A stretch of 64,000 bases of DNA. Source: Corynebacterium sp. p3-SID1056 (lineage in GTDB: Bacteria; Actinomycetota; Actinomycetes; Mycobacteriales; Mycobacteriaceae). The notes below the pieces were generated by a model, which had not been told where the DNA came from, did not search any database, and was given only the letters and a program-made list of their open reading frames with translations. The translations under genes were made by a program, and so were the position numbers. Location: positions 300,721-364,720 of the forward strand of contig NZ_JALXXL010000002.1 in the NCBI RefSeq assembly GCF_025152525.1, in the 5' to 3' direction. Shown in pieces: positions 28,236 through 37,431 of this stretch (positions within the stretch are counted from its first letter, which is position 1; every line of letters begins with the position of its first letter).

Positions 28236-29816
28236 CTACAGGAGTTCTCGCAGTTTAGTCTTGAGGACCTTCCCGGCAGTGTTTCGCGGGAGTGCGTCGA
28301 TGGAGTAGACCTCGGTGGGAATCTTGAATTTTGCGAGTTCTTTGCATACAAAATCGCGAATTTCCTCCACCGTAGGCACATCGAATCCTTCATTTACTTG
28401 GACGAACACTACTGGTGTCTCTCCCCATTTTTTATGTGGTTTGCCCACAACAGCGAGCTCATGAATGGCTGGGTGGAAAGATAGTGCATTTTCCACCTCC
28501 GCAGAGTAGACGTTTTCTCCGCCCGAAATAATCATGTCTTTCTTGCGGTCGGTGACATAGTAGAACCCTTCCTCATCCACGTATACGAGGTCGCCCGAGT
28601 GGAACCAGCCGCCTTCCATCGCTTCCGCAGTGCGCTTGGGATCGTTCCAATATCCCAGCATCATGCCGGAGCCGCGGTAGACAATCTCGCCGACTTCGCC
28701 GCGAGGAACATCATTCATGTCTTCGTCCACGACACGGGCAGTTACTTGCGGGACTGGTTTGCCGATGGAGCCGACTTTCTTCCTCGCGTACCGGGCTTCG
28801 AGTGTGCATGTCACGGGTGCCATCTCGGTCTGGCCAAAGAAAGCGACCGCACTCGCTTTTGGAAAGACCTCGTTCATGTCGGTCAGAAGCTTAATTGTGG
28901 CGGGAGCTGCACCCCAGCCTAGGATGCGCAGTGCATCAAGTTCGTAGGTCTTCTTTTTCGCCTGGTCGACGACCAACTGCCACTGCGTGGGAACCATAAA
29001 AGAAAGTGTGATGCGGCGTTGCTCGAGCGCTGTGAGTATCTCGTCTGCGTCAAACGAGGTAGATGGTTGAATCACCACACGGCCTCCGTTGAGAATAAGG
29101 ATTGACATGGTTCCCAGTGCGGCAATGTGGAACATTGGGGTACAGACGAGCAAAGCATCCTGTTCCCGGACTCCTTCAAAGGCCGCAAGAACCGTCACGC
29201 CATTTGAAAGGAGATTCTGGTGAGTGAGTACTGCGCCTTTAGGGCGTCCTGTGGTGCCAGAAGTGTATAGAATGAATGCCGGAGTGCGAGAGGGAATTTC
29301 CGGGTGGAGGAAATCCGGTGAATCTTCATCCATGAGCGCGTTGTAGCAATACACGCCCTCAGGCGCGTGATCGGCGAGGGTGATGTGGCGTAACTCGTGT
29401 GGAACAACCTTGCAGGCTTCGCTGACCGTCTCCATCGTATTCGCGTCGCTCAGCACAAAGCTCGGCCGAGCGTCAGTAGCGGTGTAGACCAGCTCGCCGA
29501 CCGTGCAACGGAAGTTGACCGGAACAGCGAGTGCGCCGCACAGCTGAGCTGCGAGTATGTACTCGAGCATTTTGTGGCTGTTGCCGCTTACTACCATTGC
29601 ACGGTCCCCAAAGCTGAGGCCACGTGCAGCGAGTGCGTTCGCCAGTGAACATATGCGGTCATAAAACTCCAGCCACGTGAGAGTGACATCTCCTTCTTCG
29701 ATTGCCACGGCGTCGGGGACCATCGTTGCGTGGCGGCGGATCGCGCTGATCCAACTGATGTCGCGGGCGGTGTAGAGGTCGTTGAGGTCTGCCTGGGTGG
29801 TGGGTGGGATAGTCAT
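28236..29816 (-). CDS. Acyl-CoA synthetase (AMP-forming, FadD-like)
   Basis: This 526-aa ANL-family ligase has the P-loop FILYTSGTTGRPKGAV (about residue 175), the GWGAAPATIKLL and FFGQTEMAPV motifs, and WFHSGDLVYVDEEGFYYVTDRKKDMIISGGENVYSAEVE (seen as SGDLVYVDEEGFYYVTDRKK), ending with the catalytic Lys in NTAGKVLKTKL. It activates a carboxylic acid to its CoA thioester, the entry step to the island. ATG 29816 is preferred over an upstream ATG at 29867, because a GAAGGA ribosome-binding site precedes it and the longer form would overlap the acyl-CoA dehydrogenase gene. Confidence 0.9.
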   Translation of the reverse strand: MTIPPTTQADLNDLYTARDISWISAIRRHATMVPDAVAIEEGDVTLTWLEFYDRICSLANALAARGLSFGDRAMVVSGNSHKMLEYILAAQLCGALAVPVNFRCTVGELVYTATDARPSFVLSDANTMETVSEACKVVPHELRHITLADHAPEGVYCYNALMDEDSPDFLHPEIPSRTPAFILYTSGTTGRPKGAVLTHQNLLSNGVTVLAAFEGVREQDALLVCTPMFHIAALGTMSILILNGGRVVIQPSTSFDADEILTALEQRRITLSFMVPTQWQLVVDQAKKKTYELDALRILGWGAAPATIKLLTDMNEVFPKASAVAFFGQTEMAPVTCTLEARYARKKVGSIGKPVPQVTARVVDEDMNDVPRGEVGEIVYRGSGMMLGYWNDPKRTAEAMEGGWFHSGDLVYVDEEGFYYVTDRKKDMIISGGENVYSAEVENALSFHPAIHELAVVGKPHKKWGETPVVFVQVNEGFDVPTVEEIRDFVCKELAKFKIPTEVYSIDALPRNTAGKVLKTKLRELL

Positions 29817-29838
29817 AGGGGCATCCTTCGAGTGAGGT

Positions 29839-31017
29839 TTACTTGGTGCCGAGGACTTCTCGGGCAATCAGCATCTTCATGATTTCGGTGGTACCGCCGT
29901 AAATCGTGGTGACACGCGTATCGCAGAAGGCGCGGGCGATCGGGTACTCCAGCATGTAGCCGTAGCCGCCGAACAGCTGGAGGCAGCGGTCGACGATGTC
30001 CTTGTGGGTTTCGGTTGCCCACCACTTGGCCTTCGCAGCATCGACCGGGGTGAGCTCTCCGTGGTTGTGCTTTGCCACGCAGTCATCCACGTACGACTGT
30101 GTGACCTCCAGGCGGGTGACCATGTCGGCGATCTGGAACTGGGTGTTCTGGAACTCCGCGATAGCCTGTCCGAACGCACGGCGCTCGTTGATGTAGTCCA
30201 CGGTCCAGTTCAGCGCGGCGCGCGCTCCTGCAGCGGCGGTCACGGCAATGGAGAGGCGCTCGAGGGGCAGGTGGCTCATTAGCTCGTGCAGGCCGGTGTG
30301 CACCTCGCTCAGTCGGTTCTCATCCGGGATGCGCACGTTTTCAAATGCGAGCTCCGCCGTGTCCTGGGCGTGCATACCAACCTTTTCTAGTCGGCGGCCG
30401 CGAGAGAAGCCCTCGCGGTCATCCTCCACCACAAACAGGGTGTAGCCGCCGCCCTTGGGGTGCGCGTCATCAGGGGTGCGGGCGGCAACCACGATGAGGT
30501 GGGCGTGCATGCCGTTCGTAATGAACGTCTTGGAGCCGTTGATTACCCAGTCATCGCCGTCACGCACGGCGGTGGTGCGGATGCCGCGGAGGTCAGAGCC
30601 CGCGCCGGGCTCGGTCATCGCGATTGCGGCCAGCCACTCTCCGCTTGCCAGCTTTGGCAACCAGCGCTGCTTCTGCTCGTCGGTGCCGAGGTGCTCGAAG
30701 TAGGGGACGACGATGTCGGTGTGGGTGCCTACTGCGGAGGCAAGAGAGGTAGCGCCAACGCGGGCGAACTCCTCGATGGCGATCTGGCGGAAGCGGTAGT
30801 CGTCGATACCCGCGCCGCCGTAGGCTTCATCGACGGAGACGCTCATCAGACCCTGCTCGCCCGCAGCGTGGATTGCCTCCCGGGGAATGTCGTTGTCACT
30901 TTCCCACTTGGTGATGTTGTCCACGACGTGACGATCCAGGTAGGCGCGAACCATGTCGCGGAAAGCGTAGTGGTCCTCTTCGTAGGTGTCGCGCTTTGCG
31001 TAGAAGTTGTATGCCAT
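29839..31017 (-). CDS. Acyl-CoA dehydrogenase
   Basis: This 392-aa FAD enzyme has the family signatures AIAMTEPGAGSDLRGI (about residue 130) and, near the end, QLFGGYGYMLEYPIARAFCDTRVTTIYGGTTEIMK (read as LFGGYGYMLEYPIARAFCD and YGGTTEIMK). It introduces the α,β double bond and passes electrons to ETF, whose genes are in the same island. It starts 22 bp upstream of the acyl-CoA synthetase gene, with an AAGGAG ribosome-binding site. A 14-bp operator (31083-31096) lies 66 bp upstream. Chain-length preference cannot be read from the sequence. Confidence 0.92.
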   Translation of the reverse strand: MAYNFYAKRDTYEEDHYAFRDMVRAYLDRHVVDNITKWESDNDIPREAIHAAGEQGLMSVSVDEAYGGAGIDDYRFRQIAIEEFARVGATSLASAVGTHTDIVVPYFEHLGTDEQKQRWLPKLASGEWLAAIAMTEPGAGSDLRGIRTTAVRDGDDWVINGSKTFITNGMHAHLIVVAARTPDDAHPKGGGYTLFVVEDDREGFSRGRRLEKVGMHAQDTAELAFENVRIPDENRLSEVHTGLHELMSHLPLERLSIAVTAAAGARAALNWTVDYINERRAFGQAIAEFQNTQFQIADMVTRLEVTQSYVDDCVAKHNHGELTPVDAAKAKWWATETHKDIVDRCLQLFGGYGYMLEYPIARAFCDTRVTTIYGGTTEIMKMLIAREVLGTK

Positions 31018-31082
31018 TTGGGATCTCCTTAGGGTGGTGTGGGTCTCTAGCGACCCGTGGATATGTTGTAGATCACGTTAAC

Positions 31083-31096
31083 TTAACGCTCGCTAA
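31083..31096. promoter_or_regulatory. TetR-type operator, site 2
   Basis: TTAACGCTCGCTAA lies in the gap between the MpaB-type gene and the start of the acyl-CoA dehydrogenase operon. Outside the core it continues as ACTTAACGCTCGCTAAACT, giving a longer imperfect palindrome like those at sites 1 and 3. Confidence 0.78.
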
Positions 31097-31111
31097 ACTG
31101 CAACGGGTTTC

Positions 31112-32458
31112 TTACAATCCTTGCGGTACTCGCGGGCCCTGATCGTGCACGTGGTCATGGCTTGAGTAATCCGCTTTAACTGGAATGTCCAGCTGCTCGA
31201 GCTTCGCTAGGGTGGCCTTGTGTCGTGCCATCCACGGCGGCATCCCCTCCTGAGCGCGGGCTTCGCGCTTTACTTGTGCATCCGGTTCCGCGTCCGCCGC
31301 AATTGCTGCTTGGGCCTGCTGCAGACCCTTTTGCTTGGCTTCTGCGGCGTACTCATCAATCCGTGGTACGTCCCAGCGTGTTCCCTCGAGGGTCTCGGTG
31401 ATCGCCTCGCGGCCGACGATGAGCGACAGTGCACCCATGGCGCGGTAGGGCAGATCCTCGTCGGCGCGCTCGAGGGCCCCCAAAAGGGTCTCGGCCATCT
31501 GCGTGCGGAACTGGTTGCCGTCACCTGCAGCAGCAAAGAGGTAGTCAGTTTGGCGGCGTATAGCGTCACCGGTTTTGGGAATGATCTCTTCTTCCACGCC
31601 CATGATGTAGAGGACGTAGGCCCAATACATTGCAAGGTCATCCCACTCTTGCGCGGTGTGCACCCGCCCAAACACCTCTTCCACGGCGAGCGGGACGAGC
31701 GCAAACCAGCCCGCCCCAGCGGAGACGGAGGTAGATGGGATGGGTGGGCCAAAGCGGTTGAAGTGCCCCTCGCCCCACATGCGGGATAGACCGCGGTTGG
31801 CCTGAGCGTGCACCAGTCGGACGTTCACTGCGGACTGGAAACCCACGCTGAAACGGTTGAACACGTCGTGGAGTCCGACGCTCGCGAGCATCTTTGTCGT
31901 CTCAAGGCTGCGCTTGAGGGGCTGCGCATCAAACATGTGCGTTTCCGCGGTGGATGCGGCGGTGCGATCCTCCATGATGGTGCCGTAGAAAGAAAAGGCG
32001 ATGAGGATTTCCTCGGCCACCGGGATCACGTTATAGAAGGCGACGCGTCCGCGTTCCGCGGCTTCTGCGTCGAACCAGTCGGGGATTCGGTCAAGTTGCT
32101 CGAAGAGGGCAACAAGTTGCGGCGCTGGATCTTCCACCGTCTCGATGCCTTCGCGCAGGGCCTGCCGGAATTTAGCGCGCGCAATACGACGGTTGCCCGC
32201 GAAGGTATCCACAACTCCCTGCATGAGTTCGTCGTCCTGCCAGAGATGGTCGTCCAGCAGGCGGAAGTAGTCGTCGGCAAAAGCTGGGTCGTCCCAGGTA
32301 TCGGCGACTGCGTGGTGCCGGTCAAAAAGTGTGTGGCGGAGATGCCCCCACGCTGGCGCTTCCGTGAGTACCGGTGGTGCTGGACGCAGTGCCATCCCTT
32401 CGCGCCAGTAGTAGCTGAAGTCGCGTGAAGGGTTATCGCTCATTGGCTTGATCTGCAT
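31112..32458 (-). CDS. MpaB/Lcp-type heme oxygenase-like protein (DUF2236)
   Basis: This 448-aa protein fits the oxygenase MpaB family, which includes the latex-clearing protein Lcp and fungal MpaB, both heme-b enzymes that cleave C=C bonds of isoprenoids. The core segment is FQSAVNVRLVHAQANRGL (about residues 220-237), with the Arg and His placed as in relatives, and PIPSTSVSAGAGWFALVPLA follows. No signal peptide is seen, unlike secreted Lcp. It is the last gene of the thiolase operon. A role in breaking an unsaturated side chain is inference. Confidence 0.65.
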   Translation of the reverse strand: MQIKPMSDNPSRDFSYYWREGMALRPAPPVLTEAPAWGHLRHTLFDRHHAVADTWDDPAFADDYFRLLDDHLWQDDELMQGVVDTFAGNRRIARAKFRQALREGIETVEDPAPQLVALFEQLDRIPDWFDAEAAERGRVAFYNVIPVAEEILIAFSFYGTIMEDRTAASTAETHMFDAQPLKRSLETTKMLASVGLHDVFNRFSVGFQSAVNVRLVHAQANRGLSRMWGEGHFNRFGPPIPSTSVSAGAGWFALVPLAVEEVFGRVHTAQEWDDLAMYWAYVLYIMGVEEEIIPKTGDAIRRQTDYLFAAAGDGNQFRTQMAETLLGALERADEDLPYRAMGALSLIVGREAITETLEGTRWDVPRIDEYAAEAKQKGLQQAQAAIAADAEPDAQVKREARAQEGMPPWMARHKATLAKLEQLDIPVKADYSSHDHVHDQGPRVPQGL

Positions 32459-32469
32459 GATTCCTCGAT

Positions 32470-33282
32470 TCAGTCGAAGTTGGGTGCACGCTTCTCTGTA
32501 AAGGCGCGCACTCCCTCCGCGTGTTCTGGGGTTGCGAGTAACTCGGTTTGCGTTGTGGCCTCTTGGACAAGTGTGTCCTTGAGGCCGGCGAGGGTGGCGT
32601 GGTTGACCGCTGCCTTAGTCGCCGCGAGTGCGCTGCGGGGAGAGCTGCGAAAACCTGCAGCGACCTGTTGCGCTGCCTCATATGCCTCACCCGCAGTCGA
32701 TAGCTGTGCCACGAGGCCCACTTCTGCGGCGCGCGGCGCGGGAAGGCGATCTTGGCACAGCGCAAGCGCCATCGTGGCCTGCCTGCCCAGTGCCGCGGCG
32801 AGCGTGTTGATCGCGCCTCCGTCGGGAATCAGCCCGATGCGGCCGAAGGGGAGGAGGAAGAACGCGGACTCGGACGCGATAATGAGGTCCGCGGCGAAGG
32901 CGAGCGAGGCGCCGATGCCAGCGGCTGCGCCCTCGACTGCCGCAATGACGGGGACTTCGGCGCGGACCACGGACAGGATCATGTGCTCAACGGCCGGCAT
33001 CATTGGGTAGACGTACGGGTCGGGTTTGTGGTGCGCAACGTCGTCAAGAATGTCATCGGTGATCTCAAAAGCGAGATCGGCACCGGCGCTGAAGGCTTTT
33101 GTATCGCCGGTGATGATGATCGCGCGGACCTCTGAGTTTTGCGCCGCCTCGGTCACAGCGTCACCGATCGCGTAGGCGGTGAGAATGTCGATGGCGTTGC
33201 GCTTCTGCGGGTTGGCGAGACGAAGCGTTGCGACCCGGTTTTTGATAGTCACTTCTAGGGTAGGGATGGGATGACCGGTCAT
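32470..33282 (-). CDS. Enoyl-CoA hydratase/isomerase
   Basis: This 270-aa crotonase-family protein has the oxyanion-hole segments AFSAGADLAFEI (about residue 63) and AVEGAAAGIGASLAFAADL (about 115). In the second, the catalytic Glu position seen in classical hydratases lies in the region FGRIGLIPDGG. It may hydrate or isomerise an enoyl-CoA. It is the fourth gene of the thiolase operon and has a strong AGGAG ribosome-binding site. It differs clearly from the other crotonase (34343-35143), suggesting distinct substrates. Confidence 0.85.
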   Translation of the reverse strand: MTGHPIPTLEVTIKNRVATLRLANPQKRNAIDILTAYAIGDAVTEAAQNSEVRAIIITGDTKAFSAGADLAFEITDDILDDVAHHKPDPYVYPMMPAVEHMILSVVRAEVPVIAAVEGAAAGIGASLAFAADLIIASESAFFLLPFGRIGLIPDGGAINTLAAALGRQATMALALCQDRLPAPRAAEVGLVAQLSTAGEAYEAAQQVAAGFRSSPRSALAATKAAVNHATLAGLKDTLVQEATTQTELLATPEHAEGVRAFTEKRAPNFD

Positions 33283-33299
33283 ATTGGCGCTCCTTTCTG

Positions 33300-34343
33300 C
33301 TATTCGGTCGAAGTAGGCAGGGGTGAGAAACGGGGCGCGGTCGTCGGATGGATCTGGCCATCGACGTCCGCGTAGGAACGGCGTGCCTTCAGATGGGGCT
33401 CATCGAGGACTTCGTGGGGTGCGATGACGGGGGCCACGCAGGCGTCGACAAGCGAAAAGGCGTCGACCCACTCGTCCCGGGAACGGGTGGCGAAGATTTC
33501 CGCGAAGCGCTGCTGCACGCCGGGCCAGGCTTGCTCGTCGTTTTGCTCTACGCCCGCTAGCTCCTCGGTCAGGCCCAGGGTGTCGAGTAGAGCCGCGTAG
33601 AATTTTGGCTCGATCGCACCGACAGAGATGTATTTCTCATCTGCGGTTTTGTAGATGCGGTAGAAGGGCGCGCCTCCATCAAGCAGGTTGGTGCCACGTG
33701 CGTCGGACCACGCGCCTCGCTCGCGCATGGAGTGGAGCATGGCGGTCAGGTGAGCGGCACCGTCGACGATCGCGGCGTCGATAACCGTGCCCTGGCCTGT
33801 GTGCTGTGCCTGCAAGAGGGCAGCAAGGACTCCAGAGACAAGGTAGAGGGAGCCACCGGCGAAGTCGCCAAGCAAATTGAGCGGAGGCACCGGCATGCCG
33901 TCGTCCGCGGCAATTGGCTCCAGCGCGCCGGAGAGCGCAATGTAGTTGATGTCGTGCCCAGCGGCAGCGGCCAGCGGGCCGGTCTGGCCCCACCCGGTCA
34001 TCCGTCCGTAGATGATGGCCGGGTTTGCCTCCCTCGCTTCGGCAGGACCCAGGCCGAGACGTTCGGCCACCCCCGGGCGGAAGCCCTCCAGCACCACATC
34101 GACGTCGCGCAACATGTCGGTGATTTTCTGCAAATCCTGCGGATCCTTAAAGTCAGCCTCGAGACGCTCCTGGTCGCGCCACAGAATGTGGTGGGAAAAC
34201 TCCCAGGTCTCGGGTCCAGGTCGGGAAACGCGGATGACTCGGGCACCGAAGTCCGCCAGCAGCATCCCGGCGAAAGGGATCGGGCCGATGCCGCCCAGGC
34301 ACAACACGGTCACACCTTCTAGGGGGCGGTGGGGAAGCGGCAT
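33300..34343 (-). CDS. CaiB/BaiF family, α-methylacyl-CoA racemase-like
   Basis: This 347-aa class III CoA-transferase-fold protein has N-terminal LEGVTVLCLGGIGPIPFAGMLLADFGARVIRV (seen as GIGPIPFAGMLLADFGARVI), the racemase/transferase signature GRMTGWGQTGPL, and AAGHDINYIALSGAL, whose HDINY form is typical of α-methylacyl-CoA racemases. Such an enzyme lets methyl-branched acyl-CoA pass through a stereospecific dehydrogenase. ATG 34343 shares one base with the upstream stop codon (TAATG). Acting as a CoA transferase instead is possible. Confidence 0.82.
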   Translation of the reverse strand: MPLPHRPLEGVTVLCLGGIGPIPFAGMLLADFGARVIRVSRPGPETWEFSHHILWRDQERLEADFKDPQDLQKITDMLRDVDVVLEGFRPGVAERLGLGPAEAREANPAIIYGRMTGWGQTGPLAAAAGHDINYIALSGALEPIAADDGMPVPPLNLLGDFAGGSLYLVSGVLAALLQAQHTGQGTVIDAAIVDGAAHLTAMLHSMRERGAWSDARGTNLLDGGAPFYRIYKTADEKYISVGAIEPKFYAALLDTLGLTEELAGVEQNDEQAWPGVQQRFAEIFATRSRDEWVDAFSLVDACVAPVIAPHEVLDEPHLKARRSYADVDGQIHPTTAPRFSPLPTSTE

Positions 34344-35143
34344 TAGGAACCACTCCACTTTGGCTCGCGTTTCTCCGCGAAGGCGGTAGCCCCCTCTTTG
34401 GCGTCGTTGGTGGCTGCGATGCGCTCCCAGAGCTCGTCGTTGACCTGCCATGGGTCCGAGTTGGACCAGTCTGCGTGCCAGTCCGACCCGGCGGAGGTGG
34501 CCTTGTGGACGCCTTCCTTAGAATACTGCACCGACAGCGGCGCGTTTTTGCTGATGACCTCAGCGAGTTCCCGTGCGGCATCCAGCACAGCATCCGCGGG
34601 CACGACGCGGTTAATCAGGCCCCACTCGGCGGCCGTTTCCGCCGTGATGAAGTCACCGGTGAGCACGAGCTCCAGCGCTCGGCGCAGGGGAATCTGGCGC
34701 GCGGTGCGCACGACCCCGCCCGCGCCGGCAAGCAGGCCCCGCTTGACCTCGGGGAGCCCGAACTTCGCGCCTTCGGCGGCGACGATCAAGTCACAGGACA
34801 CGGCGATCTCAAAGCCTCCGCCCAGCGCGAAACCGTTGACCGCGGCGATGACCGGCTTGTCGCTCCAGTGCTGCGCGATGCCACCGAAGCCCCACTCCGG
34901 GTGCTCTGGGTGGTCGATTGGGTTGCCCGCGGCGATGTCCTTCAGGTCCGCCCCAGCGCAGAACGCGCGGCCCTGCCCGGTGATGATGATGACGTGCACA
35001 GAGGGGTCGTTGTTCGCCTGTTCCAGCGCGTTGCCCACGGCGGTGGACAGGGCCCGGTTGACCGCGTTCATCGCGTCCGGGCGGTTCAGGGTGATGGTAG
35101 CGACGTGGCCGTCGACTTCGTAGAGTGCTGCATCGTTGCTCAT
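34343..35143 (-). CDS. Enoyl-CoA hydratase
   Basis: This 266-aa crotonase has GRAFCAGADLKDIAAG (about residue 55) and NGFALGGGFEIAVSCDLIVAAEGAKFGLPEVKRGL (seen as NGFALGGGFEIAVSCDLI and FGLPEVKRGLL). It keeps the Glu positions of EchA-type hydratases. It should hydrate trans-2-enoyl-CoA to 3-hydroxyacyl-CoA. It begins 12 bp after the thiolase gene with an AAGGA site and is coupled to the racemase gene. Confidence 0.9.
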   Translation of the reverse strand: MSNDAALYEVDGHVATITLNRPDAMNAVNRALSTAVGNALEQANNDPSVHVIIITGQGRAFCAGADLKDIAAGNPIDHPEHPEWGFGGIAQHWSDKPVIAAVNGFALGGGFEIAVSCDLIVAAEGAKFGLPEVKRGLLAGAGGVVRTARQIPLRRALELVLTGDFITAETAAEWGLINRVVPADAVLDAARELAEVISKNAPLSVQYSKEGVHKATSAGSDWHADWSNSDPWQVNDELWERIAATNDAKEGATAFAEKREPKWSGS

Positions 35144-35155
35144 TGTGTTATGTCC

Positions 35156-36349
35156 TTAGAGTCGCTCGATGATGGTTGCGTTGGCCATGCCTGCGCCCTC
35201 GCACATGGTTTGGAGCCCGTAGCGGCCGCCGGTGCGCTCCAGCTCGTTGATAAGAGTGGTGAAAAGGCGGGTACCGGAGGAACCCAGCGCGTGGCCGAGC
35301 GCTATAGCGCCGCCGACGGTGTTGGTCTTTTCTATGTCTGCGCCTACTTCCCTGGCCCAGGCCAAAGGCACGGGTGCGAAGGCCTCATTGACCTCGAAGC
35401 GATCGATGTCGCCGATGCTCAACCCGGCACGCTTGAGTGCCTGCTGGGTGGCAGGAATCGGGCCTGTGAGCATGAGCAGCGGGTCAGAGCCGACGACGGA
35501 AAAGGAGACGAAGCGAGCGCGCGGAGTAAGCCCCAGTGCCGCAGCGACGGACTCTTCCATGATCAGCGCCGCCGAGGCACCGTCGGTCAGCGGGGAGGAG
35601 TTGCCTGGCGTGATCTTCCAGTCGATGTCGGGGAAGCGATCCCGCATTGCGTCCGTGGCGAAAGAAGGCTTGAGGCCAGCGAGCCCTTCGGCCGAGGTGG
35701 TGGGGCGAATCGTTTCGTCGACAGTGTGGATGTGGGTGTTTCCTTCAGCGTCTACGACCTCGACGGGGACGATTTCTTTGTCGAAGTACCCGGCCTCGGT
35801 GGCTTCTGAAGCGAGGCGGTGGGACCGGGCGGAGTACTCGTCGATCTCCTCGCGACTGATGCCCCACTTTTGGCAGATCAGCTCGGCGGAAACACCCTGG
35901 TTGACCAGTCCTTCTGGGTACCGCTTGGGTAGACGTGCGCCGTATACGTCCTGGCCTATGTGCGATGTGCCCAATGGGATGCGGCTCATCGACTCCACGC
36001 CCGCTGCGACGACGATGTCGTACGCACCTGCCATGATGCCCTGCGCAGCAAAGTGCACCGCCTGCTGACTGGAACCGCACTGGCGGTCGATGGTGGTGGC
36101 GGGGATTGCCTCGGGCCACCCTGCCGCAAGCACGCCCTGGCGACCAATGTTCAAAGCCTGTTCGCCGACCTGGCTTACGCAACCGGTGATCACGTCATCG
36201 ACCTTGTTCGGGTCGAGCCCATTGCGCTGCTCAATTGCGGTGAGCACCGTGGCGAGCAGGTCGACTGGGTGGGTGCCGGACAGGGCGCCGCCGGGCTTTC
36301 CTTTGCCGACGGCGGTGCGCACGACATCTACGACAACAGCATTTCTCAT
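35156..36349 (-). CDS. Acetyl-CoA acyltransferase (thiolase)
   Basis: This 397-aa thiolase has the active-site Cys in IDRQCGSSQQAVHFAAQ (about residue 91), the VNEAFAPVPLAWAREVG block, the His in ALGHALGSSGTRL (usually GHPLGxSG) and the second Cys in MCEGAGMANATIIE (usually CxGGG). It cleaves 3-ketoacyl-CoA. The substitutions in the last two motifs are conservative. It is the first gene of an operon with two hydratases, the racemase and the MpaB-type protein. A 14-bp operator lies 53 bp upstream. Confidence 0.93.
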   Translation of the reverse strand: MRNAVVVDVVRTAVGKGKPGGALSGTHPVDLLATVLTAIEQRNGLDPNKVDDVITGCVSQVGEQALNIGRQGVLAAGWPEAIPATTIDRQCGSSQQAVHFAAQGIMAGAYDIVVAAGVESMSRIPLGTSHIGQDVYGARLPKRYPEGLVNQGVSAELICQKWGISREEIDEYSARSHRLASEATEAGYFDKEIVPVEVVDAEGNTHIHTVDETIRPTTSAEGLAGLKPSFATDAMRDRFPDIDWKITPGNSSPLTDGASAALIMEESVAAALGLTPRARFVSFSVVGSDPLLMLTGPIPATQQALKRAGLSIGDIDRFEVNEAFAPVPLAWAREVGADIEKTNTVGGAIALGHALGSSGTRLFTTLINELERTGGRYGLQTMCEGAGMANATIIERL

Positions 36350-36401
36350 GAGTGGATCCTTCCAGGAATGAACGGGATGGGGTGGTGTATCAAAGATTAA
36401 G

Positions 36402-36415
36402 TGAACGATCGCTAA
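36402..36415. promoter_or_regulatory. TetR-type operator, site 3
   Basis: TGAACGATCGCTAA lies upstream of the thiolase operon, within AAGTGAACGATCGCTAAGTT, an imperfect palindrome matching sites 1 and 2. The remaining sequence between the thiolase gene and the monooxygenase gene (36350-36483) holds nothing else I can identify. Confidence 0.78.
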
Positions 36416-36483
36416 GTTGCAAGAAAAATGCGAGATTCACATCACATAGCCAGGATATTTGTGATGTGCGGCTCGATGGTGGT

Positions 36484-37431
36484 TTAGTTTCGCACCGCGA
36501 TAGCCCGCGCCACCTCTCGCGCAAAAGGGCTCACACCGCCGAGCGTCGCCGCACCCGGGCCGTTGATGTCGTTGTAGCCCATGAACCACAGGCCAGGAGT
36601 ATCGCGTCGAAGTCCGCGCACAGGGCCGAGGGCTGGGCGAAACCCGGTTGCCCAAATCAGCACGTCCACGCCGAGCGCCTCGATCTTGTCCAGGGTGGCG
36701 GGGAGGCGCAGGTTGCGTATGAGCCCCGCGTCGCGTGCGCGGCGTACCTCGGGCACTGCCACGATGTCACCGCCGAAGTCGGCACCGCCCGGATCCGGTT
36801 CGCCCTTTGATATGGCGAGAAAGCGTTCGCGGTTGCGGCGAAACAGGGCTGCGCCGTCGACGTCGTCGGGCATAAACCGCGGGGGAGTGCGCGTCAGCCA
36901 CTGCGCGTCGACCCCGCCAAGCAGCAGGTCGGCGGTAATCTGTGCGCCCGAGTCGCCGCCGCCAACCACCGCGACGCGTTTTCCTGCGAACTGCGCGGGG
37001 TTGCGATAATCAGCGGCGTGGATCTGCGTGCCACCAAACGTGCCTGGCAGGTGCGGCACGAACGGGGTCTTGCCGGTGGCGACGACCACATTCCGAGCAA
37101 CCACGTTCTGGGGGTGCAGCCTGAATATTCCGTTGCGATGCGTCACCCGCTCCACCCGCTCGCGCACGACGGGGAAGTCGTAGCGCTGTTCGTATCTGGT
37201 GAGGTAGTCCACGACGTGGTCGCGTGGTGGGTAGCCGTCGTAGGCGGGCATGGGCCAGCCGGGCAGGTTGGAAAACTCGGCGCGCGAGAACAGCGTGAGG
37301 TGATCCCAGTACGTGGGCCAGGCACCGGCGGCGCGGTCGCCAAACATAGTGAAGTCCACCCCGTACTTACGCAGATAGTAGGCGGTGGCGAGCGCCGATT
37401 GGCCGCCGCCGATGATCGCGGCATCAAGCAT
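36484..37431 (-). CDS. Flavin-containing monooxygenase/NAD(P)-binding protein
   Basis: This 315-aa flavoprotein has an N-terminal FAD motif AAIIGGGQSALATAYYL (residues 4-20), a central GKRVAVVGGGDSGAQI NAD(P) motif (about 150) and ATGFRPALGPVRGL near the end, as in the CzcO/YpdA-like monooxygenase and thiol-reductase group. It lacks a CxxC redox pair. Its ATG overlaps the stop codon of nnrDE by 8 bp, so it belongs to the nei-nnrDE transcript, not to the thiolase island. The substrate is unknown. Confidence 0.75.
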   Translation of the reverse strand: MLDAAIIGGGQSALATAYYLRKYGVDFTMFGDRAAGAWPTYWDHLTLFSRAEFSNLPGWPMPAYDGYPPRDHVVDYLTRYEQRYDFPVVRERVERVTHRNGIFRLHPQNVVARNVVVATGKTPFVPHLPGTFGGTQIHAADYRNPAQFAGKRVAVVGGGDSGAQITADLLLGGVDAQWLTRTPPRFMPDDVDGAALFRRNRERFLAISKGEPDPGGADFGGDIVAVPEVRRARDAGLIRNLRLPATLDKIEALGVDVLIWATGFRPALGPVRGLRRDTPGLWFMGYNDINGPGAATLGGVSPFAREVARAIAVRN

